The notes under the pieces are model-generated. The model ran no database searches, was not told the origin of the DNA, and saw only the letters and a program-made list of their open reading frames with translations. DNA of 64,000 bases from Victivallales bacterium (GTDB lineage Bacteria; Verrucomicrobiota; Lentisphaeria; Oligosphaerales; Oligosphaeraceae), in assembly GCA_017617415.1 (NCBI GenBank), contig JAFZWH010000091.1:90051-154050 (forward strand), in the 5' to 3' direction. Positions 55,943-64,000 of the stretch are shown in pieces; the first letter of the stretch is position 1, and each line of letters begins with the position of its first letter. The translations under genes and the position numbers were made by a program.

Positions 55943-56893
55943 TCATTTTGCAATCTCCTGCTTTCTGTTTTGGGTTGTAATGCCAAACGGAATGTGGACG
56001 GATGGCGTGAAGGCCTGCGCCGAATCCAGATGGGGATGCTGCTGGTCATCGAAAAAGATATGGGGACGCAACGTTTCCAGAACGCGCCCCTTGTCCATGC
56101 CTCCCAGGAAATGCGTCTCATCGACGGTGATGTTCCAGGAGCGGAGCGTGCTGATGACGCGCTTGTGCGCGGGAGCGCTCCGTGCGGTGATGATGGCGGT
56201 TTTGAGGAAACGGCGGTAGTTTCTGTCCTGCTCTTCGCGCTCATCCTCCAATTTGCGCAAGTTGCCGAGTTTGCGGAACAAATCGCCCAGCGGACCTGGA
56301 GCGATGGCGGTCTGCGCCTTCGCCGTCTCGGAATTGTAGAACGCCTCCATCCCCTCCTTCTGGAAGACCTGCTCCGCGCTGTCGTCGGCGATGACGCCGT
56401 CAAAGTCAAAGGCGACGCGCAGTTCATCGTCGGTTTCCTCGTCATTGGCCACGCTGGGCAGAACGCGCCCTGCAGGATAGCCGTGATTCAGCGCCTCCCT
56501 GACATCCTCCTCGTTGGCCGACAGGAACAGCGAGACATTGTAAGCGGGAATATAGCGGAACGGCGAGTTGCCGCGCGTGAACGCCGCACGGACGATGCCC
56601 AGCCCGTAGTGCTCGATGCTGGTGAAGACGCGCAGCCCCGTATCGGAGTCGTTGCGCGACAGCAACACGACCTCCGCCGGCTGACGGTCGGGAAAGACCT
56701 TGTTCAGCTCCAAAAAGCGCCGCACAAACGGAAACGCGATGCCCGGCTTCAGGACATCCGCCTCGTGCTCGCGCTGATAGGCGCGATACGCACGGACGCC
56801 CTCCTGACGAAACACCATGTCCGCCTCGTCCAGCTGAAACAACGCCGACGAGGCAACCGCGATCACTAACTTGTCTTCAATTGGATAGGTCAT
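55943..56893 (-). CDS. 5'-nucleotidase, cN-I (NT5C1) family
   Basis: A 316-residue protein starting MTYPIEDKLVIAVASSALFQLDEAD, a block typical of the cytosolic 5'-nucleotidase I family, which hydrolyses (deoxy)nucleoside monophosphates. Other blocks: VVLLSRNDSDTGLRVFTSIEHYGL, the HAD-type nucleophile motif VAFDFDGVIADD, ITARSAPAHKRVI and HFLGGMDKGRVL, with IFFDDQ near the end. I start it at the ATG at 56893; the earlier in-frame ATG at 56995 adds 34 residues that overlap the next gene upstream. It is 14 bp after that unknown gene. Confidence 0.85.
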   Translation of the reverse strand: MTYPIEDKLVIAVASSALFQLDEADMVFRQEGVRAYRAYQREHEADVLKPGIAFPFVRRFLELNKVFPDRQPAEVVLLSRNDSDTGLRVFTSIEHYGLGIVRAAFTRGNSPFRYIPAYNVSLFLSANEEDVREALNHGYPAGRVLPSVANDEETDDELRVAFDFDGVIADDSAEQVFQKEGMEAFYNSETAKAQTAIAPGPLGDLFRKLGNLRKLEDEREEQDRNYRRFLKTAIITARSAPAHKRVISTLRSWNITVDETHFLGGMDKGRVLETLRPHIFFDDQQHPHLDSAQAFTPSVHIPFGITTQNRKQEIAK

Positions 56894-56906
56894 GACGACT
56901 CTATTT

Positions 56907-57770
56907 TTACCTCGTTTCGCTTGACCACTTATCTTTGGGCAACCAAATCCAACCTTCACATGCGGCACATGCCATTTCTTCATCTCCAGGATCAATCAAA
57001 GTTCCCCATTTTCTTGCGACTTTTGCGCAGATAAGTGAATCGTTTATATCAGACCATCTCAATTTCCAATTTTTAGTCCATTCTTTTTGCCCCTTTTCGT
57101 TTTTTTGATAGAAATCAGAAGGTTTAGCCAGTTTTTCATTTTTATCAATCGTTTCATTGTTATAATTGATTTCACCACTATCTTTAAAACTTAAAACATC
57201 GCCTTCGCGAGCAGCAGATGGATATGTTTCAAAAGCGATATGTTCTCCTTTTTTCCAAATGAATTTTTCTGCATCCCATTTAAATTTCCAATGTCTTAAA
57301 AAAGTTAGCGCTTTGGTTGCTTGACTGCCAAGACTGTCCTGAAGAATTGAAAAAGGTTGTCTCGTAAAAACTGATCTCTTTTCTGTTTTACGGAAAATTA
57401 AATCATTACAATCATTATAACAAATTTTCTCATGTTTTCCATCAAGATTAAATAATAACAATGCATGTCTTGGCATGCCTAATACTGCATCAATTGCGAT
57501 AATAAATTGCATGGATTCATTACTCACAGCTTTATTATTCATAAATTCATTATTATCAGATAAATAACATATATTATCTTTATCATTCATTAATGAAGCT
57601 AATAAAGCATTAGGGGAGTCTAAGGGCGATTGAATATTACCCATCCAAGCAAACAAAAGCCTTTCATTAGAATCAAGAATTGTAATACAATCTTGACTAC
57701 TGGGAGCGTATTTTTGTTTTTTACATTTCCATGCTCCGACATCCCACCCAACATAGTACGTGTTCATCAT
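56907..57770 (-). CDS. Unrecognised protein, possibly RNase H-like (DUF429-like)
   Basis: A 287-residue protein of strikingly AT-rich sequence compared with the housekeeping genes. It begins MMNTYYVGWDVGAWKCKK, a strand with an aspartate as in RNase H-like folds, has IIAIDAVLGMPRHAL near 100, and ends with a helix containing DINDSLICAKVARKW and DEEMACAACEGWIWLPK. The order V-GWDVG, IAIDA, D--D-L-CA resembles DUF429-type predicted nucleases, but this is a weak inference. AGGAG precedes the ATG at 57770. Composition suggests recent acquisition. Confidence 0.7.
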   Translation of the reverse strand: MMNTYYVGWDVGAWKCKKQKYAPSSQDCITILDSNERLLFAWMGNIQSPLDSPNALLASLMNDKDNICYLSDNNEFMNNKAVSNESMQFIIAIDAVLGMPRHALLLFNLDGKHEKICYNDCNDLIFRKTEKRSVFTRQPFSILQDSLGSQATKALTFLRHWKFKWDAEKFIWKKGEHIAFETYPSAAREGDVLSFKDSGEINYNNETIDKNEKLAKPSDFYQKNEKGQKEWTKNWKLRWSDINDSLICAKVARKWGTLIDPGDEEMACAACEGWIWLPKDKWSSETR

Positions 57771-57812
57771 CGCATCTCCTATTGTTTGTATGTTCAAGTT
57801 CAACTCAATCAA

Positions 57813-58084
57813 TCAACCTCCCATTAATATAGCACCCTGCCATGGACAAAATCCGTCCAGGTATTGTTTTTTTCGGGGTTGTACGGCTTTGGATGATTGA
57901 CGGAGCGCGAGTTTTCTGTATTATAAGCATAGGATGCCCAATGTGAGATGCCCCGTTTCAAAGAGAGCCAAGGCTTTGTTCCCTTTGCGTGTTGTTACTA
58001 AAGGGAAACTGCATAGCAACAAGCGCAAGCTGAAGCATCGTTTTCATGATCGACAATCGTAATAACCGCAGAAGGGAAATGGAT
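57813..58084. other. Intergenic region, divergent
   Basis: Between two divergent unknown genes. AT-rich near 57860-57930; no ORF, tRNA or strong hairpin is seen. Probably holds both promoters. Confidence 0.4.
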
Positions 58085-59104
58085 ATGACAGAAGAACAGT
58101 TGAAAATCCTAAAAGCCGTCAATGAGGAGTATCGAGTTTTGGACAAAAAGGATGCCAGAGGTCTTGTGGACTTTTTGCGGACTCATCAAGTCTGGGTTTC
58201 CAGCCTGACGAACATGTCTCGATACTTACGCTCACCAATGGAAGTCCTTATCGACAATTGCTGCATTGACGAGGGAATTACGTTGTTCAGGCAATTCCTT
58301 CAGCATTTGAACAAGGATGACAAAGACATTTTTGCGGTGATGGTTCATGTGCTAAAAGTTCGCCACGCACACGATTTTCATCATTGTGTTGAAAAGATCG
58401 CCAAGATGATATTGGTGGATATGAAAAACACTCTTCCAGATAATCTGCGAAGCGCATTCTGGAATGAAATGTTAGATTTCAAATTTAACAGGCACTATTG
58501 CCTCAGGGATGACACCTTGTATTTGATTGACAATGAATCCATGCGGAAGATAATGTGTCAAGAGAAGCATCAGGAATACGAGAGCATACCCAAAGGACTA
58601 TTGTTTGAGCACAAACAGGCCGTTCCTGTGTGCAAGAATATCCAAGATGTGTTGCCAAAGGATGACTTTGCCACCTTTGAGATTACCTCGGCGTTGTCAG
58701 GTCAGAAACTCACGGTAGGAACGCTTCAGGCCATCCTGGCTTCTGGTGCCGCCTCCATTCTATGTCATCTGATGCGGCATCGCCCAAACGAGATTTCACG
58801 CCTCCTTTCGCCCTTTGATCTTTTATGCTGCATTTGCGCCAGAAAGACGACAAATGCCGAATTTGATGTCGCTGTCCTAAATACTCTGGAGGAACTCCAC
58901 CCCGGAATTAGCAAATTGTCCGACCACCTAGGCAATACGCCACTTTGGTACTGTCTTTATCACCCTTGTGAAAAGGAGCCTTTAATCAATGCATTGCAGG
59001 AATTTGGCTGTAATCCCGAACAACGGAACAACCTGAATCTCAGCTACAGTCTTTGCCATGAGGCTTTTTTGCACCCTGTTGTTCAAACCCATGTCTTTCT
59101 ATGA
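58085..59104 (+). CDS. Unrecognised protein with ankyrin-like C-terminus
   Basis: A 339-residue soluble protein that I do not recognise. It is largely helical and has many cysteines and histidines. The last 70 residues contain LSDHLGNTPLWYCLYH followed by a second helix and FGCNPEQRNN, like a degenerate ankyrin repeat. I start it at the ATG at 58085 (MTEEQLKIL) because AAGGG lies 8 nt upstream; ATGs at 58079 and 58046 are in frame. Composition is AT-richer than housekeeping genes here. Confidence 0.7.
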   Translation: MTEEQLKILKAVNEEYRVLDKKDARGLVDFLRTHQVWVSSLTNMSRYLRSPMEVLIDNCCIDEGITLFRQFLQHLNKDDKDIFAVMVHVLKVRHAHDFHHCVEKIAKMILVDMKNTLPDNLRSAFWNEMLDFKFNRHYCLRDDTLYLIDNESMRKIMCQEKHQEYESIPKGLLFEHKQAVPVCKNIQDVLPKDDFATFEITSALSGQKLTVGTLQAILASGAASILCHLMRHRPNEISRLLSPFDLLCCICARKTTNAEFDVAVLNTLEELHPGISKLSDHLGNTPLWYCLYHPCEKEPLINALQEFGCNPEQRNNLNLSYSLCHEAFLHPVVQTHVFL

Positions 59105-59222
59105 CCGCCCTCGCCTGCTCCACGACCTTCTGCACCAGTTTGGACGGGCTGACGACCATGACATCGCCGCATGTCAGGAGCAAACGACGCGGGGTAGATG
59201 ACGGAGCTCCGTCGGGGGTCAC
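59040..59222 (-). pseudogene. Remnant of a WYL-domain regulator C-terminus
   Basis: A 60-codon minus-strand frame with the stretch RLLLTCGDVMVVSPSKLVQK followed by VVEQARAVIERHG, which resembles the last helix of WYL-domain transcription regulators (the pattern is V-V-SP-EL---V---A-----RY). Nothing upstream continues the domain, and its 3' end overlaps the unknown plus-strand gene. It is probably a decayed fragment. Confidence 0.4.
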
Positions 59223-59252
59223 CGACGCGACATGCCTTTATATAGATTTACC

Positions 59253-59280
59253 AATTGCTAATTGCTAATTGCTAATTGCT
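59253..59280. repeat. Heptamer tandem array, AATTGCT x4
   Basis: Four perfect units, the same heptamer as at 12085. It overlaps the end of the polymerase gene: the last residues (AISN) and the TAG stop are translated from the array, so the array has set the present C-terminus. Confidence 0.95.
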
Positions 59281-61454
59281 TCCAAGAAGTTGTCTGACAA
59301 GGACTTGAGGCGATCGAGGTAGTAGGCGATATTCTCGTCGCGCACTGTGTTGTCGATTTCCTCGTCAAGCTTGCTGTTGTCGGCGACGGATGGCTTTTTG
59401 CGGGTTCCGGTCACATAGTATTTGAGCGTATCCCCTGGCTGGTAGTCACGGCTTTTGGCACGTGCGGCCAGTTCGTAGACCGCCTGACGGCTCTTGCCCT
59501 TCTTGCGACCGTCCAGGTAGGTCTCTACGGTCTGGTTCAGGCTCGCGCGTTGCAGGAAGTCCGTCAGCGGGAAACGATGTTCGCGGATGGCCGCTTCCAT
59601 TTCAGCGGTGAAGGACGGGACCTCGGCCTCGCGCCCATGCAGGATGCGCTCCACCGCGCCATCCACATAGCGTCGCAGGAACGGCTCCATGCTGCGAGAA
59701 CGAAGTGCCGCGCCACGCAGAATGATGTGCCCTTTCTCTTCCAGCAGAGCATAATTCTTGCTCTTGTAGGAAAACATCACCGCATACACACCATCCAGTT
59801 CGACCTCGATGCCCGGCGGCAATTCCTGTTGGATACGCTGGCGCATCGCGCTCACCGTAGTTCCTTCCGGCGGAACGAAGTAGATGCCATCCGTGTCCAT
59901 CTCGACCACCACTGCGCCCGCCGCCGTAAGGTGGTCGCGCATCCCACCCAGGATTTCACGGCCCGTCGCGGTCACTTCGCGCGCCATCACATAGTCATTG
60001 AAGGTGCCTTGCGCAAAGCCGAGGTAGCCGTAGAAGGAATTGATGAGAATCTTGAAAGATGCCTGAAGCGCAGAATAGTAGTCGCGCTCCTCGGCCGTAG
60101 TCGCGGTCCGCGAGGCGTCTTTTGCCTGAAGTCGAAATTGTCGCAAATTGTCCAGAATTGTCAAAAACACCCCGCGCACATCAGTGGCAGGCGAAAGATG
60201 TTTGGCAAGGATAACGGAGGGATATAGCGAACGCACATCAATATGCCAGACCGGACGGAAGACGCCAGTCTGGCTGGCTTCGGTAAGCGCTCCCTCGAAA
60301 GCGACCGCCGCCTGCGGGCTGGGAAGCGCGGCACCGGCGGCGAGGTATTCGGCGCAGAGCATCCCGTCAATGCGGGTCGCATTGCCTCGTATGACGCAAT
60401 TCTGGTAGGAGAGCGGGAGCAACTGCGTTTGATAGAAATAACTTGCGGAGAGTATCTTGGAGATGCCATCTGTCTCGCGCACATCATCCAGGTTGTAGCG
60501 TTTGAGGCGCTCCAGGTCCGTTTCGTAGAGTTTGGTGATTTCATCGCCGGCGACATATTCGCGGTCAGGCTTGGCGATGCCGAAATACTTCGCGGAGTAC
60601 TTGAGACCGTAACTGTCCATTTCGCGCTTCGTGTTGTCCGCCAGACGCACCAGGTGATAGGTGTCCACCACATGGCGTCCATAGACATCATATCGCGTGT
60701 AATTGATGGTCTTTTCGGCGATGGTGAAGCGCGAGGCGCGACTTTTGGCGACGCGCCCATGACGCCCGAGAGCAAACGGAATCTTGTGACGCTTGCAACG
60801 TATCTCCAGGTACGGCAGGTCGAAATTGAAGAGATTGTGGCCCTCGATGACATCGGGGTCGCGCTCCTGAATCACCTCCAGCGCACGCTGGAGCAGCCCC
60901 GCCTCGCCGCCACATTCGCGCTCGGTCAGGCAGACCTCGAACCCCGCGCTGTCGGTGAGCGCGACCATGAAGATTTCATCTCCTTCGACCTTGGCATCGC
61001 AGAACTTGCCGGGGACGGAATTGCGGCACTCGATGTCCAGTTGCATTCTTCGCAGCTCGCGGAAGGTCATGGAATGGAAGAGCCGCGCCTGCAGGGCAAT
61101 CATCGCCTGCTGCATCAAGTCCGAGAAGACGCGATATGGTGCCAGTGGCGAGCTGGGATTCTGCCCCGTGAGTTTCTTGAGTTGCTTGACCGCCGCCTCG
61201 TAACTCGCCACATCCGGAAACTCCACGCGGGCCTTCATCGCACCCGACCCCTCCAACGCCTGCACGCCACAGTTGTCGGCGAGCTGTGCGCCCAGCTCCG
61301 CACCGGCGGTCAAAAGCCATGGACGGAACTCGACCACTTGACTGGTCACCTGGTCATCCGGCCCCCGGAAAAACAACTCGGCGTGGCTTTCATCGGCGAC
61401 TTCCAGTGCCACCAGGCGCTCGTATGCACTATGAATCAATTCTTTTTCGATCAT
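59265..61454 (-). CDS. Family B DNA polymerase with 3'-5' exonuclease
   Basis: A 729-residue family B polymerase. Exonuclease motifs: LDIECR (Exo I), GHNLFNFDLPYLE (Exo II) and YNLDDVRET (Exo III). Polymerase motifs: DVRSLYPSVI (A), KILINSFYGYLG (B) and MDTDGIYF (C), followed by KSKNYAL. Active-site acids are intact, so it should be a proofreading polymerase; a repair or bypass role is likely. It is close in size to archaeal PolB and bacterial Pol II. I start it at MIEKEL (61454) because GGAGG lies 5 nt before. The C-terminus is encoded by a heptamer array. Confidence 0.93.
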   Translation of the reverse strand: MIEKELIHSAYERLVALEVADESHAELFFRGPDDQVTSQVVEFRPWLLTAGAELGAQLADNCGVQALEGSGAMKARVEFPDVASYEAAVKQLKKLTGQNPSSPLAPYRVFSDLMQQAMIALQARLFHSMTFRELRRMQLDIECRNSVPGKFCDAKVEGDEIFMVALTDSAGFEVCLTERECGGEAGLLQRALEVIQERDPDVIEGHNLFNFDLPYLEIRCKRHKIPFALGRHGRVAKSRASRFTIAEKTINYTRYDVYGRHVVDTYHLVRLADNTKREMDSYGLKYSAKYFGIAKPDREYVAGDEITKLYETDLERLKRYNLDDVRETDGISKILSASYFYQTQLLPLSYQNCVIRGNATRIDGMLCAEYLAAGAALPSPQAAVAFEGALTEASQTGVFRPVWHIDVRSLYPSVILAKHLSPATDVRGVFLTILDNLRQFRLQAKDASRTATTAEERDYYSALQASFKILINSFYGYLGFAQGTFNDYVMAREVTATGREILGGMRDHLTAAGAVVVEMDTDGIYFVPPEGTTVSAMRQRIQQELPPGIEVELDGVYAVMFSYKSKNYALLEEKGHIILRGAALRSRSMEPFLRRYVDGAVERILHGREAEVPSFTAEMEAAIREHRFPLTDFLQRASLNQTVETYLDGRKKGKSRQAVYELAARAKSRDYQPGDTLKYYVTGTRKKPSVADNSKLDEEIDNTVRDENIAYYLDRLKSLSDNFLEAISN

Positions 61455-61613
61455 CTTTCCCTCCATTCACGTGGCAGAAATGCCTCGGAGGACAAACTCC
61501 CACGGGAAAGTGCATTATTTTATGTTGTCAGCCAATTGCAGTCTTAAACAGTATTTGTTATCCGTCTTAACTTAACACTGTTTCTGCAATTGACGCTGTA
61601 TTCGCAATAAGAA

Positions 61614-62909
61614 ATGTTGCTTTATACCTCCACAACTGATGAAGCCACTCGCCGCAGAACGCCGCTCTGGCTGCACGCCGACTGGTTCGCTCTCCTCATC
61701 GAAGCGCTCCTGCTGGCAATCGGAGTGGCGTTCATCTACGGTGCCGGAGTCCAAATCGACGGTGACCTGGCGCACAAGTGGTATCGACAGCTTGCCTGGA
61801 TTGGCATGGGCAGCGTGATCTATGTGGTCGCCGCCACGGTGGACTACCACTTCTGGGCGCGCCACAGCTGGCTGTTTTATCTGGGAGGAGTGTTGCTTCT
61901 GGTTGTCGTACTCGTCTTCGGCAAGACGCTTAACAGCACAAAGGGCTGGCTGCTGGTGCCAGGCATCGGCTTCCTCCAGCCCGTCGAACTGGCCAAGCCC
62001 TGCACCTTGCTCTTTCTGGCATGGCTGGGGACTCGCCCGGCAATGCGTCAATCCAATCTGGGCGAATGGCTGCCCGCCATCACCCTCACGCTGGTGATGC
62101 TCGTGCCCGTCGGGTTTATCTGCCTCCAGCCGGATGTGGGTACCGCGATGGTCTTCTTTCCTGTCACGCTGACGCTCATTTTCCTCACCGGCTTCCGCTG
62201 GCGGTGGTTCCTGCTGGGCTTCGCACTGCTTGCGCTCGCCACGCCGTTGCTTTATCTGGCAATGAAACCCTACCAGCAGGACCGAGTCAAAGTCTTTGCC
62301 GAGGCGCCTGCCCAAGGGCTCATTGATCTGGTCACGCCGATCCTCTCCGAACAAACTGCGACGCATGCCCGCGAGGGACTGGATAAATTCCTGGCTCCCC
62401 AAGCCGGCGAACGCAAGCCGGACGACTGGAATGCGGTGCAGAGCCTCCTGGCCGTGGGTTCCGGCGGTTTCACTGGCAAGGGTTATCTCAAAGGCACCCA
62501 GCATCTACTCGGATACCTTCCACGAACCATCGCCACCACCGACTTCATCTTCTCCGTCATCGCCGAGGAGACGGGCTTTTTAGGCGCCGCCACCCTCCTG
62601 GCACTGCTCACCGGTTTGATGCTCTGCTTCTGCAAGACCGCATTGTTGGCACGCGACCGACTCGGCACCTTTATCGCCATCGGTGCCGCCGTCATCTTCA
62701 CCACCCATATCGTCATCAACATCTCCATGACCATCAAGGCCGCGCCCATCGTGGGGCTCCCCCTCCCATTCGTCAGCTACGGCGGTTCCTTCATGCTGGG
62801 AACAATGCTCCTGGCCGGTCTTGTCCAAAGCGTGGAACTGCACCGCAGACGTTCGCACCTGAGCTTCGCCACCGAATCCGACGAACAAGAAAACGAGAAT
62901 GACATCTGA
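61614..62909 (+). CDS. rodA: RodA-type peptidoglycan glycosyltransferase (SEDS family)
   Basis: An inner-membrane SEDS protein of 431 residues that polymerises peptidoglycan in the elongasome. About ten membrane helices are visible. Family blocks are FGKTLNSTKGWLLVPGIGFLQPVELAK, CLQPDVGTAMVFF (with the conserved Asp), IFSVIAEETGFLGA and the closing LPLPFVSYGGS. A long periplasmic loop lies at about 220-300. LepB starts 10 bp after its stop, so the two are probably translated together. Confidence 0.93.
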   Translation: MLLYTSTTDEATRRRTPLWLHADWFALLIEALLLAIGVAFIYGAGVQIDGDLAHKWYRQLAWIGMGSVIYVVAATVDYHFWARHSWLFYLGGVLLLVVVLVFGKTLNSTKGWLLVPGIGFLQPVELAKPCTLLFLAWLGTRPAMRQSNLGEWLPAITLTLVMLVPVGFICLQPDVGTAMVFFPVTLTLIFLTGFRWRWFLLGFALLALATPLLYLAMKPYQQDRVKVFAEAPAQGLIDLVTPILSEQTATHAREGLDKFLAPQAGERKPDDWNAVQSLLAVGSGGFTGKGYLKGTQHLLGYLPRTIATTDFIFSVIAEETGFLGAATLLALLTGLMLCFCKTALLARDRLGTFIAIGAAVIFTTHIVINISMTIKAAPIVGLPLPFVSYGGSFMLGTMLLAGLVQSVELHRRRSHLSFATESDEQENENDI

Positions 62910-62919
62910 GGAATCACCT

Positions 62920-63426
62920 ATGACGGAACTCCCCGACGCCATCCAGAATTTCTTTTTCCCAAAGTTTGACCGGCGGTTCCTCATACGGGTCATCTGCCTG
63001 GCCACTGTGACCTTCATCGTCTGCCGGTTCATCGTTTCCCCCGCCTGGACCAATGGCGGAAGCATGCTCCCCACCTACCAGGAACACCAGTTCCTTCCCG
63101 TGCTCAGATGCAAATACTGGTTCTCCAAGCCCCAGCGTGGTGACGTGGTGATGGTCCGCTTCCTCGGCAACCGCGTAATGCTCCTTAAACGCATCGTCGC
63201 CCTCGCCGGTCAGACCGTCGAGTTCCGAGACGGCATTCTCTATGTGGATGGCGAGGAGAGTACCGAATTCTGGAACCATCTCACGCCCTGCGATTGGAAC
63301 CTCCCGCCCAGAGTCGTTCCGCCTGGTGAAGTCTATGTAATTGGCGACAATCGCGCCATGCCAATCAACGACCACCACTTTGGCCATGTCCGCGCCGACC
63401 GCATCGTCGGCGCACCACTCTGGTAA
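62920..63426 (+). CDS. lepB: Signal peptidase I
   Basis: Cleaves signal peptides of exported proteins. A single membrane helix (about 20-38) precedes the periplasmic domain. The catalytic serine lies in GGSMLPT, the general-base lysine in LLKRIVALAG, and the GDNR-M box in YVIGDNRAM. At 168 residues it is near the short (Gram-positive-like) size. I start it at the ATG at 62920 because GAGG overlapping the rodA stop is 9 nt upstream; an in-frame ATG at 62899 overlaps rodA. Confidence 0.93.
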   Translation: MTELPDAIQNFFFPKFDRRFLIRVICLATVTFIVCRFIVSPAWTNGGSMLPTYQEHQFLPVLRCKYWFSKPQRGDVVMVRFLGNRVMLLKRIVALAGQTVEFRDGILYVDGEESTEFWNHLTPCDWNLPPRVVPPGEVYVIGDNRAMPINDHHFGHVRADRIVGAPLW

Positions 63427-63441
63427 TGCGTAATGCGTAAT
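63424..63441. repeat. Heptamer tandem array, TAATGCG x2.6
   Basis: Begins exactly at the lepB TAA stop codon and runs TAATGCG TAATGCG TAAT into the gap before the last gene. Confidence 0.85.
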
Positions 63442-63465
63442 TTCGGGCTTGTGCGTTGCGGCTGC

Positions 63466-63524
63466 AAGCCACAGTCTTCCCCGCTGCCAAGCCACAGTCT
63501 TCCCCGCTGCCAAGCCGCAGTCTT
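63466..63524. repeat. 23-bp tandem repeat, 2.6 copies
   Basis: Two perfect units starting AAGCCACAGTCTTCC at 63466 and 63489 and a partial third at 63512 with one change. They lie 17 bp before the ATG of the last gene. Confidence 0.9.
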
Positions 63525-63540
63525 AAAATCCAAATCCGCC

Positions 63541-64000
63541 ATGGCTGAAACCTCCACCTACCCCTTTGAAGTCCGGCTGCTAAGCGACCTGGAAAAAGTC
63601 TTCCCGACCCGCGACCTGAACGCGCCGGAACTGCGCGGGCCCCTGTATGGTCTTCGTGGCGAACGCATCTCCTTCCAGATTGCGGTGAAGAGTCCCCGTT
63701 CGACCTACCTGGTTCCAGAAGTCGCCTCCCCGCTGGCGCCCTACATCACCATCCGCTCGGTCGAATGCGTCCCCTGCGACAACCCGTGCTCGCCAGACGA
63801 CCCGGACATCATCAGCGCAGAACCCGGTCTTTACCCCGACCCGCTGATGCCCCTGGCACGGGACAACATCTTCTGCCTGGGCGCCCGCTACTGGCAGGCC
63901 CTCTGGGTGACCGTCGCTCTTCCGCCGGACGTGCCAGCCGGCCGCCACCTGCTCGCCATTACCCTGCGCACCGCCACGGCCGAGATTCCCACGCCCTGGG
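63541..64000 (+). CDS. DUF4091/GH123-like protein, N-terminal part (cut by window edge)
   Basis: The 153 visible residues form a beta-rich N-terminal domain like that preceding the DUF4091/GH123 barrel: LYGLRGERISFQIAVKSP, YPDPLMPL, and WQALWVTVALPPDVPAGRHLL. The same blocks occur in the 1238-residue protein at 25625-29341. There is no signal peptide, so this one may be cytoplasmic. The catalytic barrel lies beyond the window. Confidence 0.75.
   Translation, partial: MAETSTYPFEVRLLSDLEKVFPTRDLNAPELRGPLYGLRGERISFQIAVKSPRSTYLVPEVASPLAPYITIRSVECVPCDNPCSPDDPDIISAEPGLYPDPLMPLARDNIFCLGARYWQALWVTVALPPDVPAGRHLLAITLRTATAEIPTPW

Overview
This 64 kb window reads as chromosomal DNA of a Gram-negative bacterium of the PVC superphylum, most likely a Lentisphaerota (Victivallales-like) member. 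That placement is inference from gene content and no marker gene was compared. The evidence is a chlamydia/spirochaete-type V-ATPase operon with a DUF2764-like gene where the C subunit would be expected, a four-gene locus resembling Akkermansia Amuc_1101-1100-1099-1098, Ser/Thr kinases with a DWG motif, a family B DNA polymerase, and several large glycosidases of the DUF4091/GH123, DUF4434, GH130 and GH20 types. I found no rRNA, tRNA, CRISPR array, phage module or intact insertion sequence.

Positions 1-30,444 are almost entirely minus strand. They hold an ABC exporter (cut by the left edge) with a DegT aminotransferase, a cyclophilin, a K+/H+ antiporter, the V-ATPase operon (E, DUF2764, A, B, D, I, K) led by a PurF-like gene that has lost its glutaminase cysteine, a DUF4434 protein, two paralogous membrane Ser/Thr kinases with a C-terminal Cache-like sensor, murI, ilvB-ilvN behind a structured leader with a terminator-like hairpin, a GH20-like protein, a 1238-residue secreted DUF4091 protein, and a CoaB protein with a vestigial CoaC half.

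Positions 30,456-49,447 are plus strand. First comes a run of housekeeping and envelope genes: dut, a lytic transglycosylase, a SirB1-like protein, rimO, an ftsQ-like gene and queH. A gene-poor gap of about 900 bp follows, then guaB, the type IV pilus-like locus (PilM/PilN fusion, Amuc_1100-like, Amuc_1099-like, giant secretin), an FmdB zinc ribbon and a GH130 glycosidase/phosphorylase.

Positions 49,581-54,426 (minus) are a TetR-MFP-RND efflux operon. From there to about 59,250 is an AT-richer accessory stretch with an exported phosphatase, a cN-I type 5'-nucleotidase, two unrecognised proteins and a WYL-domain remnant. The right end holds a family B DNA polymerase (minus), then rodA, lepB and the start of another DUF4091/GH123-like protein (plus).

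The gaps between genes carry an unusual repeat load: eight short tandem arrays with unrelated sequences but all of period 7, three loci of GGGA/TCCC nonamers facing each other, and a 104-bp MITE-like palindromic element whose empty site can be read from a second copy of the host repeat.
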